DNA of 36,912 bases, from NCBI GenBank assembly GCA_031431235.1, contig JANPDA010000018.1:1-36912 (forward strand). Direction: 5' to 3'. The first letter of the stretch is position 1; the number at the start of each line of letters is the position of its first letter. Source of the DNA: JANNSW01 sp031431235. GTDB lineage: Bacteria; Pseudomonadota; Alphaproteobacteria; Rhizobiales; Hyphomicrobiaceae. The position numbers and the translations under genes are program-made. A model generated the notes under the pieces. It was not told the origin of the DNA and made no database searches. It saw only the letters and a program-made list of their open reading frames with translations. Below are positions 16,059 to 23,626 of the stretch, one piece after another.

Positions 16059-16579
16059 CGATGTCCAGCGCGGATCGGGCACGTGTCCTCGTCGTCGATG
16101 ACGATCTCGGCGTCATCGCGTCCTATCGCTACGTGTTCGAGCGCTTCATCTCGCGCATGCCCCGTCAGCAACAGCATCAGATGGACCTCGAGCACGAGCT
16201 CTTCGGTTCCGCGCCGGTCGTGGAAACCCGGCTGGAGACCCCGCTCGAATTCGACTATGCCGATAGCGGCACCGCAGCCTTGCGCAAGGTTCAAATCGCA
16301 TTGCAGCAAGGCCTTCCCCACTCGGTGATCTTCCTCGACATGCGGATGCCGCCGGGCCCCAACGGGCTGATGACGGCCGAGGCCATCCGGCGCCTCGACC
16401 GGCAGGTGCATATCGTGTTCGTGACTGGCTACTCGGACTATGAAAGCGACGACATTCATGACCGGATCCGACCGCCGGAGCGGCTGCACTACATGCAGAA
16501 GCCGGTGAAGCCCGATACGTTGCGCTGGACCGTCTCCAACCTGACGAAACTCTGGATGGCGGAGCAGCAGGCGAGCTGA
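16055..16579 (+). CDS. Single-domain response regulator with an insertion
   Basis: A 174-residue protein made of one receiver domain and no output domain. The acidic pocket is VVDDD (15-17), the phospho-acceptor is Asp95 in VIFLDMRMPPGPNG, the switch residue lies in VFVTGYSD, and the conserved lysine is Lys149 in QKPVKP. In ordinary receivers the acceptor Asp is near residue 53. Here about 40 extra residues (roughly 32-70, rich in Gln, Glu and Met) lie between helix 1 and the following strands. It overlaps the CHASE4 kinase gene by 4 bp and is its probable phosphorylation partner. It must act by protein contact or pass the phosphate on, since it cannot bind DNA by itself. Confidence 0.88.
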   Translation: MTMSSADRARVLVVDDDLGVIASYRYVFERFISRMPRQQQHQMDLEHELFGSAPVVETRLETPLEFDYADSGTAALRKVQIALQQGLPHSVIFLDMRMPPGPNGLMTAEAIRRLDRQVHIVFVTGYSDYESDDIHDRIRPPERLHYMQKPVKPDTLRWTVSNLTKLWMAEQQAS

Positions 16580-16618
16580 GAGCGGGGGACCGACGCGGCA
16601 GGCGCGGGTGGCGGCCGC

Positions 16619-17314
16619 CTATGGCAGAACGGCGCCGAACCGCTCGGCAAACACGTGTCTGCCCTTCGGCGTGATGGCGACGGCGCGCGTGCCATCCAGA
16701 CGCCGGACCCATCCGGCCTCGAAGCTGCGCGCGCAGAGCGCTGCCCCGATCGAGCCGGCGAGGTGGGCTCGCCGCTCGCTCCAATCGAGGCACGGCCGGC
16801 ATGCGATCCGGCGCGACTTGCTCGGACGATCGATGGCAACTCCCAGTTGCCGGAGAAAGGCGATTCCGCCTTCGGTGACGATGCCCGCGTCGGGGCCGAG
16901 CTCGACATGGCCCTGCTCGGCCAAGGCGTCGGCGAGCGCAACCCCCAACGTGCCCGCCAAATGGTCGTAGCAGGTGCGCGCCAGCCGCAACGAGGCGTCG
17001 CGCGGTCCGACCGACAGGCGCCGCCGCACGGGCGCGAGGTCGGCGGCAACCCGCATGATGCTTTCGAGCATCCGCGCGATCGATGGCGTGGCGAGCCGGT
17101 GATAGCGGTGCCGGCCCTGCTGCTCGACGCTGACGAGGCCGGCGGTTGCCAGGCGTGCGAGGTGCCCGCTCGTCGTCTGCGGCGTCACGCCCGCGACGCG
17201 CGACAGCTCGCCCGCCGTCAGCGCCCGGCCGTCCATCAGGGCATGCAGCATGCTGGCGCGGGCCGGGTCGCCGGCGAGAGCCGAGATCTCGGCGAACAGG
17301 GCTGTGCTGGTCAT
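16619..17314 (-). CDS. ArsR-type winged-helix transcriptional regulator with C-terminal domain
   Basis: A 231-residue DNA-binding regulator. The N-terminal ArsR-type winged helix (about 8-85) contains DPARASMLHALMDGRALTAG, the recognition region VTPQTTSGHLARLATAGLVS, and the wing QQGRHRYHRLA. The C-terminal part carries a conserved block with two cysteines (RRIACRPCLDWSERRAHLAG) and ends ITPKGRHVFAERF. It is about twice as long as metal-sensing ArsR proteins and lacks the ELCVCDL metal site, so the inducer is probably not arsenic. AGGAG lies just before the ATG. An inverted repeat upstream (17359-17386) suggests that it controls itself. The neighbouring dienelactone-hydrolase-like gene is on the same strand upstream and could be a target. 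Confidence 0.85.
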   Translation of the reverse strand: MTSTALFAEISALAGDPARASMLHALMDGRALTAGELSRVAGVTPQTTSGHLARLATAGLVSVEQQGRHRYHRLATPSIARMLESIMRVAADLAPVRRRLSVGPRDASLRLARTCYDHLAGTLGVALADALAEQGHVELGPDAGIVTEGGIAFLRQLGVAIDRPSKSRRIACRPCLDWSERRAHLAGSIGAALCARSFEAGWVRRLDGTRAVAITPKGRHVFAERFGAVLP

Positions 17315-17358
17315 CGGCTTCTCCTGCTGGCCGCAGCATCCTGCCGGGCCCGCGATTG

Positions 17359-17404
17359 CGATGCTTCGGAGGCGACCGTAGCATCGTGGCAGGGCGGTTG
17401 TCAG
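17359..17404 (-). promoter_or_regulatory. Predicted promoter and operator of the ArsR-type gene
   Basis: Read on the minus strand, CTGACA (17399-17404) and TACGGT (17375-17380) are 18 bp apart and resemble -35 and -10 boxes. A perfect 7-bp inverted repeat (CGATGCT 17359-17365, AGCATCG 17380-17386, 14-bp spacer) surrounds the -10 box, an arrangement typical of autorepression by a dimeric winged-helix protein. Confidence 0.4.
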
Positions 17405-17408
17405 TGTT

Positions 17409-17450
17409 CTGTCGGGTTGAGCCAGCGCGAAGCGCGGCGTAACCCGACAG
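17409..17450. repeat. REP-like hairpin with CTGTCGGGTT arms
   Basis: Perfect 10-bp arms CTGTCGGGTT (17409-17418) and AACCCGACAG (17441-17450) enclose a nested GCGC-GAA-GCGC stem. Similar TGTCGGGTT...AACCCGACA palindromes are common between genes in proteobacterial genomes. It lies between the dienelactone-hydrolase-like stop (17550) and the ArsR-type start. A further half copy (GCTGTCGGGTCTC) lies near 17519. Beyond these, 17451-17549 holds no gene that I can see. Confidence 0.6.
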
Positions 17451-17549
17451 GGAGAATCGCGCTCGCAGAGCGCTCACGAGACCGGCCCGGCGGCCGGCAT
17501 TGGGCGCTCGCGCTCTTTGCTGTCGGGTCTCGCTCCTTGCGACGCCGAC

Positions 17550-18590
17550 CTACTGGAAGCTCCGCGCGAGAAACCGCATGGCGCGTGCCTTGGCATCGGC
17601 ATGGGCCGCTGCGTCATACTTGATGAGGTGGCCCAGATAGCGGAAGCCGCCGCCCGGTTCCAGGCTCGCGGCGCCGGCCGGCTCGGTCGCGATCCAGGCC
17701 TTGATCGCCGCCTCGTCGGCCCCGAACGGATCGTCGAACGAGTGGGTCGCGCCGGGATAGACCTGATACTCGACCGCTGGCGTTGCCTTCACTTTCGCGA
17801 GAGTCTCGTCGCACAGGCCTTTCGGTGTCCAGTCGTCGGCGTCGCCGATCAGGGCGAGGAGGGGGATCTCGAAGTTCTCCGACACGTCGCAATAGGGATA
17901 GACCGCGATCGCCGCCGCGAACGCTCCCTCGGCCTTCACCAGATCGGAGATCCGCTTCTGGCGCGGGTAGATCGCGTGCAGCAGCGTCCACCCACCGTGC
18001 GACCAGCCGGCGAGCGCGATCCGTTTCGGGTCGATCTCCTTCAACCCGGTCAGGTAGCGCTTGGCGCCATAGGCGTCCTCGGCGCGCTGCATCACGTCGA
18101 CTTTCCAGGGATCGTTGCAGACCTCCTTCACGCCGCGCGGCTTCAGGCTGTCGACGACGAGCCCTGCATAGCCGGCGACGGCGAAATCGCGCGCCCATTG
18201 CCGGTGCAGCTCCTCGACGCCAAAGCAGCCCGACAGCAGCACCACGGCGCCATGCACGCCCGATCCCTCCGGCAGGTACAGCTCGCCCGTCAGCATCTGC
18301 TCGGTGACACCGGCTGCCCGCGCCGAGGCAAAGGTCACCTGCCGCAGCTCGGCGGCAAAGGCAGGTAGGGACACGAGAATTGCCGCCAGCAACGCAAGCG
18401 AGCGGAGCGTTCCGGCATATCCATGCGATTTCCGCTTCCCCGGACGCTGCGGCACGCGGCGATCCGGGGCCCAGTGGCCAAACATGCCGGCGGCGTCCCT
18501 CAATCCCGGGTCCCCGCTCTCGCCCGGCATGTCGCCGGGCTCGGCCGGGAAGGCGGGTGCTGAATGATCGAGCCACGACGTTGGCGACAT
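17550..18590 (-). CDS. Exported dienelactone hydrolase-family protein
   Basis: A 346-residue alpha/beta hydrolase. The export signal (GTLRSLALLAAILVSLPAFA) is followed by a dienelactone hydrolase-like domain: VVLLSGCFGVEELHRQWARD, nucleophile elbow AGWSHGG, acid in LIGDADDWTP, and His in GATHSFDDP. The nucleophile is Ser, whereas classical dienelactone hydrolase uses Cys. The substrate is unknown. The ATG at 18590 has GAGG 6 nt upstream, but it puts about 60 low-complexity residues before the signal peptide, and that stretch contains REP-like palindromes (18438-18469, 18523-18539). An ATG at 18485 gives a shorter leader. It is divergent from the Rieske oxygenase gene over 95 bp, so the two may share regulation. 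Confidence 0.78.
   Translation of the reverse strand: MSPTSWLDHSAPAFPAEPGDMPGESGDPGLRDAAGMFGHWAPDRRVPQRPGKRKSHGYAGTLRSLALLAAILVSLPAFAAELRQVTFASARAAGVTEQMLTGELYLPEGSGVHGAVVLLSGCFGVEELHRQWARDFAVAGYAGLVVDSLKPRGVKEVCNDPWKVDVMQRAEDAYGAKRYLTGLKEIDPKRIALAGWSHGGWTLLHAIYPRQKRISDLVKAEGAFAAAIAVYPYCDVSENFEIPLLALIGDADDWTPKGLCDETLAKVKATPAVEYQVYPGATHSFDDPFGADEAAIKAWIATEPAGAASLEPGGGFRYLGHLIKYDAAAHADAKARAMRFLARSFQ
18438..18539. repeat. REP-like palindromes inside the 5' end of the hydrolase ORF
   Basis: CCCCGGA (18438-18444) pairs with TCCGGGG (18463-18469), extended by GGGCCC, and CCCGGC (18523-18528) pairs with GCCGGG (18534-18539). The GGGCCCCGGATC type of palindrome is a frequent extragenic repeat in alphaproteobacteria. 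Here it lies in frame inside the predicted leader of the dienelactone-hydrolase-like protein. Confidence 0.5.
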
Positions 18591-18685
18591 TTGCAATCCT
18601 CGTTGGTTGTTGCTCGATGATGGATCGACGGGGTAGCTTGACGAGCACAATTCGATTTGCGCTCCGCATGCGAGGAAACGCCGCC

Positions 18686-19828
18686 ATGAACCACGTCGAC
18701 CGCCCCGTCCGGCAGCACTACCGGCCGCTCGAGGCCGATCCTGCGCGCTCGCCCACATTGCCGGGTTATCTCTACAGCGATCCGGCAGTGTTCGAGGCGG
18801 AGAAGCGGCAGATCTTCTACAAGAGCTGGCATCTGGTCAGCCATCGGAGCGCGCTGAAGGAGCCGGGCGACTACGTGACCAGCCGCATCGTCGGGCAGAA
18901 CGTATTCCTGCTGCGCGGCAACGACGGCGCGATCCGCGGCTTCTTCAATGTCTGCCAGCACCGGGCGCACCAGTTGCTGAAAGGCAAGGGCAACACGCGC
19001 ACCGCCATCGTCTGCCCCTATCACGCCTGGATCTATGACCTCGACGGCGGCCTGCGCACGGCCCGCGCGACCAGCCGAATGGACGGGTTCGATCCGGCCG
19101 AGTATAGCCTGAAACCCATCCGCGTCGAGGAGCGGCTCGGCTTCCTGTTCGCCAATCTCGATCCCGATGCCGCCTCGATCGACGAGACCCATGGCGACAT
19201 GCTCGCCGACATGAAGGCCGATATGCCCTGGGTCGAGCAGCTCGAGATGGCGCCCGGCGGGCAGGGCGATCTCGGCCTTGCGCCCACCTCGCCGTTCAAC
19301 TGGAAGGTGCTCGCCGAGAACTGCCTCGAATGCTACCATTGTGGCCCGGCGCACAAGGCCTTCGTCGATCTCGTCGATATCGGCACCTATGTCTGCACCG
19401 TGCATGGCAACTGGACGAAGAGCGCCGCCTCCGCGCTCAATCTGAAGAGCCAAGCCTACACCGTCGCCGAAGATGCCCCCGTCAAGATCAACAATTACTG
19501 GCACATGTTCCCCTCGAGCGAATTCGGCTTGTTCCCGGGCTCGCGGACACTGAACGCGTTCCGGTTCCTGCCGACCGGCCCGGAGTCGACCGACTTCATG
19601 AGCATGACGCTGGTGGTGCCGGGCGAGCCGCTGCCGACCGAGCGGATCGAGTATGTCCGCAACGTGCTGTGGCCGGAGGACGAGGGGATCTGCCTCTCCG
19701 TGCACGACGGCCTGCAGTCGCTCGGCTACCGCCAGGGCCGCTTCGTCATCGATCCCAGGCAGCCCGGCCTCTCCGAGAACGCCGTGCACGGCTTCCAGCG
19801 GCGCTACGCCGAGGCGATGGGTCTGTAG
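18686..19828 (+). CDS. Rieske non-heme iron oxygenase, alpha subunit
   Basis: A 380-residue oxygenase. The N-terminal Rieske [2Fe-2S] domain has Cys90-x-His92 (NVCQHRAH) and Cys110-x2-His113 (VCPYHAW). The C-terminal catalytic domain has the mononuclear iron ligands His218 and His223 in ECYHCGPAH. Glu215 takes the place of the bridging Asp of classical ring-hydroxylating dioxygenases, as reported for carnitine oxygenase CntA. Together with the size this points to oxidation of a quaternary amine or similar small compound rather than an aromatic ring, but the substrate cannot be named. No reductase or beta subunit is adjacent, so electrons must come from elsewhere. GAGG lies 10 nt before the ATG at 18686; an ATG at 18668 has no such site. 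Confidence 0.87.
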   Translation: MNHVDRPVRQHYRPLEADPARSPTLPGYLYSDPAVFEAEKRQIFYKSWHLVSHRSALKEPGDYVTSRIVGQNVFLLRGNDGAIRGFFNVCQHRAHQLLKGKGNTRTAIVCPYHAWIYDLDGGLRTARATSRMDGFDPAEYSLKPIRVEERLGFLFANLDPDAASIDETHGDMLADMKADMPWVEQLEMAPGGQGDLGLAPTSPFNWKVLAENCLECYHCGPAHKAFVDLVDIGTYVCTVHGNWTKSAASALNLKSQAYTVAEDAPVKINNYWHMFPSSEFGLFPGSRTLNAFRFLPTGPESTDFMSMTLVVPGEPLPTERIEYVRNVLWPEDEGICLSVHDGLQSLGYRQGRFVIDPRQPGLSENAVHGFQRRYAEAMGL

Positions 19829-19845
19829 GGCGGCTACGGGCTCGC

Positions 19846-21138
19846 TCAGTCCGCGAACGGGTCGGTGACGAGGATGGTGTCGTCGCGCTCTGGCGAGGTC
19901 GAGAGCAGGGCGACCGGCACGCCGATCAGCTCCTCGACCCGCTTCACGTATTTGATGCAGGCGGCCGGCAGCTCGCTCCAGGAGCGGGCGCCTCGAGTCG
20001 ATTCGGGCCAGCCCGGCATCGTCTCGTAGATCGGCTCGACGCGGGCTTGGGCGAACTGGCCGGCGGGCAGATGCTCGATCTCGCGCCCGTCGAGCCGATA
20101 GCCGACGCAGACGTTGAGCTCGGAAAAGCCGTCGAGCACGTCGAGCTTGGTGAAGGCGATGCCGTCGATGCCGGCGACTTTGGCTGTCTGGCGCACCAGG
20201 CAGGCATCGAACCAGCCGCAGCGCCGCTTCCTGCCCGTCACGGTGCCGAACTCGCGGCCGCGCTCGCCCAACCGCTCGCCGGTCGCGTCCTTCAACTCGG
20301 TCGGGAACGGTCCCTGCCCGACCCGCGTCGTATAGGCCTTGGTGATGCCGAGCACATAGCCGATCGCGCCGGGTCCGACACCCGAGCCCGTTGCCGCGTT
20401 GGCCGCCACCGTGTTCGATGAGGTGACATAGGGATAGGTGCCGTGATCGACATCGAGGAGGGCACCTTGGGCACCTTCGAACAGGATGCGCTTGCCGGCG
20501 CGGCGCTCGCGGTCGAGCAGCAGCCAGACCGTGTCCACGTAGGGCAGGATCTCGCCGCGGACGGCTTCCAGCGCAGCCAGCAGGCCGGCCTTGTCGATCT
20601 CGGGCACGCCCAGACCCCGGCGCAGCGCATTGTGGTGGGCGAGCGTGCGGTCGACCTTCAGCGGCAGCGTCGCCAGGTTGGCGAGGTCCTGGGCCCGGAT
20701 GGCGCGGCGCCCGACCTTGTCCTCGTAGGCCGGCCCGATGCCGCGCATGGTGGTGCCGATCGAGGCGGCCCCGGCCGCGTTCTCACGCAGCGCGTCGAGC
20801 TCGCGATGCAGCGGCAGGATGAGGGTTGCGTTCTCGGCGATCCGCAAGTTGTCGCGGCTGATGGCGATGCCCTTGACCTTCAGCTCGGCGATCTCCTTGC
20901 CGAGCGCCCACGGATCGACCACCACGCCATTGCCGATGATGGCGAGCTTGCCCGGCCTGACGATGCCCGAGGGCAGCAGCGAAAGCTTGTAGGTGACGCC
21001 GCCGATGACGAGCGTGTGGCCAGCATTGTGCCCGCCCTGGAAGCGCACCACGATGTCGGCGCGCTCCGACAGCCAGTCGACGATCTTGCCTTTGCCCTCG
21101 TCGCCCCACTGCGAGCCGACGACCACCACGTTTGCCAT
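19846..21138 (-). CDS. purA: Adenylosuccinate synthetase
   Basis: A 430-residue cytosolic enzyme that joins IMP and aspartate using GTP, the first committed step to AMP. Visible are the phosphate loop GSQWGDEGKGK (8-18), FQGGHNAGHTLV with the catalytic His, TTMRGIGPAYEDK, LFEGAQGALLDVDHGTYP, the GTP-binding TGRKRRCGWFDA, and the base-recognition TKLDVLDGFSEL. The length is normal. It converges with the Rieske oxygenase gene, only 17 bp apart, without a clear terminator. Two palindromic elements lie upstream, between it and the DUF3179 gene. Confidence 0.98.
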   Translation of the reverse strand: MANVVVVGSQWGDEGKGKIVDWLSERADIVVRFQGGHNAGHTLVIGGVTYKLSLLPSGIVRPGKLAIIGNGVVVDPWALGKEIAELKVKGIAISRDNLRIAENATLILPLHRELDALRENAAGAASIGTTMRGIGPAYEDKVGRRAIRAQDLANLATLPLKVDRTLAHHNALRRGLGVPEIDKAGLLAALEAVRGEILPYVDTVWLLLDRERRAGKRILFEGAQGALLDVDHGTYPYVTSSNTVAANAATGSGVGPGAIGYVLGITKAYTTRVGQGPFPTELKDATGERLGERGREFGTVTGRKRRCGWFDACLVRQTAKVAGIDGIAFTKLDVLDGFSELNVCVGYRLDGREIEHLPAGQFAQARVEPIYETMPGWPESTRGARSWSELPAACIKYVKRVEELIGVPVALLSTSPERDDTILVTDPFAD

Positions 21139-21201
21139 GCCAATCTCACCCGATGTCTGGATTGCTCGGAGTTCATAGCGGGTGGTGGGGGATGGGGCCA
21201 G

Positions 21202-21280
21202 CTAGTGTGGTGTCTCGCAAATGCCATCCAGCATCCGCGGCTGGCTCGGGGGTGGCATTTGCGAGGCGAAACCACACTAG
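21202..21280. repeat. TA-flanked palindromic element B1
   Basis: A 79-bp palindrome with CTAG at both ends. The outer arms CTAGTGTGGT/ACCACACTAG are perfect, the inner arms CTCGCAAATGCCA/TGGCATTTGCGAG are perfect over 13 bp, and the apex has CCAGC/GCTGG. It lies in the purA-DUF3179 intergenic region, 63 bp upstream of the purA start. It encodes no protein. Confidence 0.75.
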
Positions 21281-21293
21281 AATCATAGAGTTG

Positions 21294-21369
21294 CTAGTGT
21301 CCTTTCATCTCCGAAATACGCTTCAGAGGACGCTGCGAGGTTGAGCGTATTTCGGAGACAGGACACGAG
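21294..21369. repeat. TA-flanked palindromic element B2
   Basis: A 76-bp palindrome 13 bp after B1. It starts CTAGTGTCCT and ends AGGACACGAG, with a perfect 15-bp inner stem TCTCCGAAATACGCT/AGCGTATTTCGGAGA. The right CTAG has become CGAG. The ends match B1 (CTAGTGT) while the interiors differ, so the two belong to one structural class but not to the same recent copy. The rest of the gap, 21370-21454, shows only the DUF3179 leader. Confidence 0.75.
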
Positions 21370-21454
21370 TGTTCACGGTCATTTGCTGAAAACGTGAGGG
21401 CGCGAGACCCGGGCGCCGTGGGAAGATCATCGGCAAAGCCGCCAGGAGTGAACC

Positions 21455-22840
21455 ATGCGCCGGCCCATTTTCCTCGTGCTCGCCCTCTTCGGTTTGCTGC
21501 CGCAGCTCGCCGGACCGTCGCGTGGCGAGACGAGGGGAGAGGTCGTCGAGCAGGCGATGAACCTCATCTCCCCCGTGACGACCTACCGCAAGGCGGCGAT
21601 CGACTATTTCGTCAGCCGCGGCAAGCCGGACGCGATCCCCGCACTCGTTCTCGCACTCCGCTTCGCCCCGAGCGGGGGCGATCTGGCCGCCGCTCTGGAG
21701 AAGCTCGCCGGCGTCGAGCCGGGCAAGGGTCCGCTCGACCGATGGGCTCTCTGGTCGCAATGGATGCTCTGGCAGGAGACCCATCCGGAGGTGAAGCCGT
21801 TCGCGGGGTTCGATGATTTCCAATCGCGAATTTTCCGCTTGCTCGACGACAATTTCGGCGTGTTCCTGCAGCCCGGCATCGCCCACGAGATCCGGCTCGA
21901 GGAGATCACCTGGGGCGGCGTCCTCAAGGATGGGATTCCGGCCTTGACCAACCCCAAGCTGATCGCACCCGCGCAGGCGGCCTACCTCACCCCCGACGAG
22001 CTCGTGTTCGGCATCGAGATCAACGGCGACATCCGCGCCTATCCGCTGCGCATCATGGACTGGCACGAGATGCTCAACGACGTGATCGGGGGCGTGCCGG
22101 TGAGCCTTGCCTACTGCACGCTGTGCGGATCGGGCATCCTGTTCGAGACGGCGATCGCCGGCCGCCCCGAGCCGTTCGTGTTCGGCTCGTCGGGGTTCCT
22201 CTTCCGTTCCAACAAATTGATGTACGACAGCGCGACCCACTCGCTCTGGAACCAGTTCACTGGGCGGCCGGTGGTCGGGCCTCTCACCGGGTCGGGCATC
22301 GAGTTGCGGGCCCGGCCGGTTGCGATCACCACCTGGGCCGATTGGCTGGCGCACCACCCCGAGACGAAGGTGCTCGCCATCGCGACGGGCCATGCGCGCG
22401 ACTATCGCCCCGGTCTGCCCTATGGCGAGTACTTCGCCAGCCCGGACCTGATGTTCCCGGCCAAGGTCGATCAGACGAGGTTCAAACAGAAGGATCATGT
22501 GTTCGCGCTGCGCTCGTCGGGGATCGAGCAGTCCTGGCCGCTCGCCCTGTTCGCGGGCGGCGCGGTCGTCAACGACAGGGCCGGCGTCATCGACCTGGTC
22601 CTCATCGGCGATGCGGCCACGCGCACCGTGCGCGCCTATCGCACCGACGGCCGGACGTTCTCGAAGGGCGCGAGCCCCGACCGGCCGCTCGCGGGCGCCC
22701 TCGAATGGCGGCTCAGCGAGGACGCGCTCATCGGCCCCGCCGGCGAGAGCTTCCCCCGGCTGCCCGGCCACATCGCCTACTGGTTCGCCTGGAACGGTTA
22801 CTACGGCGGGATCGGCCGGGTTTCGACGCCATCGCCCTGA
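21455..22840 (+). CDS. Exported DUF3179 protein
   Basis: A 461-residue protein with an N-terminal signal peptide (RRPIFLVLALFGLLPQLAG) and a DUF3179 domain over about residues 150-460. Typical segments are FGIEINGDIRAYPLRIMDWH, VSLAYCTLCGSG with a CxxC pair, SSGFLFRSNKLMYDSATHSL, and the WNQFTG motif. The domain's biochemical role is not established; the CxxC pair suggests metal or redox chemistry, which is inference. The ATG at 21455 follows GGAG. The following gene is convergent (22931), and the 90 bp between contain only a weak GGGCTGC/GCAGCCC inverted repeat (22871-22915). Confidence 0.85.
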   Translation: MRRPIFLVLALFGLLPQLAGPSRGETRGEVVEQAMNLISPVTTYRKAAIDYFVSRGKPDAIPALVLALRFAPSGGDLAAALEKLAGVEPGKGPLDRWALWSQWMLWQETHPEVKPFAGFDDFQSRIFRLLDDNFGVFLQPGIAHEIRLEEITWGGVLKDGIPALTNPKLIAPAQAAYLTPDELVFGIEINGDIRAYPLRIMDWHEMLNDVIGGVPVSLAYCTLCGSGILFETAIAGRPEPFVFGSSGFLFRSNKLMYDSATHSLWNQFTGRPVVGPLTGSGIELRARPVAITTWADWLAHHPETKVLAIATGHARDYRPGLPYGEYFASPDLMFPAKVDQTRFKQKDHVFALRSSGIEQSWPLALFAGGAVVNDRAGVIDLVLIGDAATRTVRAYRTDGRTFSKGASPDRPLAGALEWRLSEDALIGPAGESFPRLPGHIAYWFAWNGYYGGIGRVSTPSP

Positions 22841-22930
22841 CCGCGCCCGAGCCAAAGCGGGAGGATGCCAGGGCTGCTTCGATCATCGCCGACGATCCGA
22901 GCCTGATGGCAGCCCGGCGACAAGGCTGGC

Positions 22931-23626
22931 TCAGCCGAGACGGCTGGCGGCGACGATGCGAAAGGCGCCGTCGCGGCGCAGTTGCTCGAACAGGACGATG
23001 CGCTCGAGGGTTGTCGGCGCATCCACCACCGCAGCCGCGTAGCTCGCGGCCAGCGCGGCGAGGACGGTTGCGTGCATGGCCGGCTCGACCGGGCCGGCGA
23101 GCGTCATGTGGAAGCAGAACTCCTCGCCCACGTAGGGATAGCCGAAGCGGTCGAGGTAGTCGCGCTGCCGGTCGGAGAGCGGCGCGGCCAACCGCCGTTG
23201 CCGGTCCCCCTGATCGAGGGGGGCGCGGAACGGCTCGAAGGCCTCGACCACGTCCTGGGCGAACGCCTCCAGCTCCGGCCCGGCATCCGGCGCCTGCAGC
23301 GTCAGGAATGCTCCGATGGCACCCAACCGCAGCCGGCCGAGCGGGAGGGCACGGCGCGCGCGCGCGAACGCTTCGAGCGCCGCGATCAGCTCGTCGCGCG
23401 TCCGCCCTGGCAGCAAATGGAACGGCGCCTTCAGTGTCGCATGGAAGCCGTAGCGGCCCGGGTCCTCGATCAGCCTCGCCCAGCCGGCAGCATCGAGGCC
23501 GGCGACGGGCATGCTCGCGAGCTCGTTGCCGCTCGCCGCGTCGTAGCCGATGACCGACGACCCGAAGCGCCAGAGCGGGCTCTGGGGCTCGGGGGCATAG
23601 TAGATGGCAAAGCGCGGGCCCGTCAT
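22931..23626 (-). CDS. DUF1045 2H-phosphoesterase-like protein
   Basis: A 231-residue protein of the DUF1045 family, which belongs to the 2H phosphoesterase fold. Both signature motifs are present: GFHATLKAPF (near residue 60) and FHMTLAGPV (near residue 172), each an H-x-T/S catalytic half. The N-terminal FAIYYAPEPQSPLWRFGSSVIGYD is also typical. Members are often found in phosphonate-degradation (phn) operons and are annotated as phosphonate metabolism proteins, but no phn gene is here. Its substrate, presumably a cyclic nucleotide or phosphate ester, is unknown. Confidence 0.85.
   Translation of the reverse strand: MTGPRFAIYYAPEPQSPLWRFGSSVIGYDAASGNELASMPVAGLDAAGWARLIEDPGRYGFHATLKAPFHLLPGRTRDELIAALEAFARARRALPLGRLRLGAIGAFLTLQAPDAGPELEAFAQDVVEAFEPFRAPLDQGDRQRRLAAPLSDRQRDYLDRFGYPYVGEEFCFHMTLAGPVEPAMHATVLAALAASYAAAVVDAPTTLERIVLFEQLRRDGAFRIVAASRLG

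Noticed and set aside
17409..17450. Counting this hairpin with the CTAGTGT-ended palindromes
   Set aside because: It shares a short GTGTTCTG stretch on one side only, has no TA/CTAG at the right end, and its arms match the common TGTCGGGTT repeat instead.
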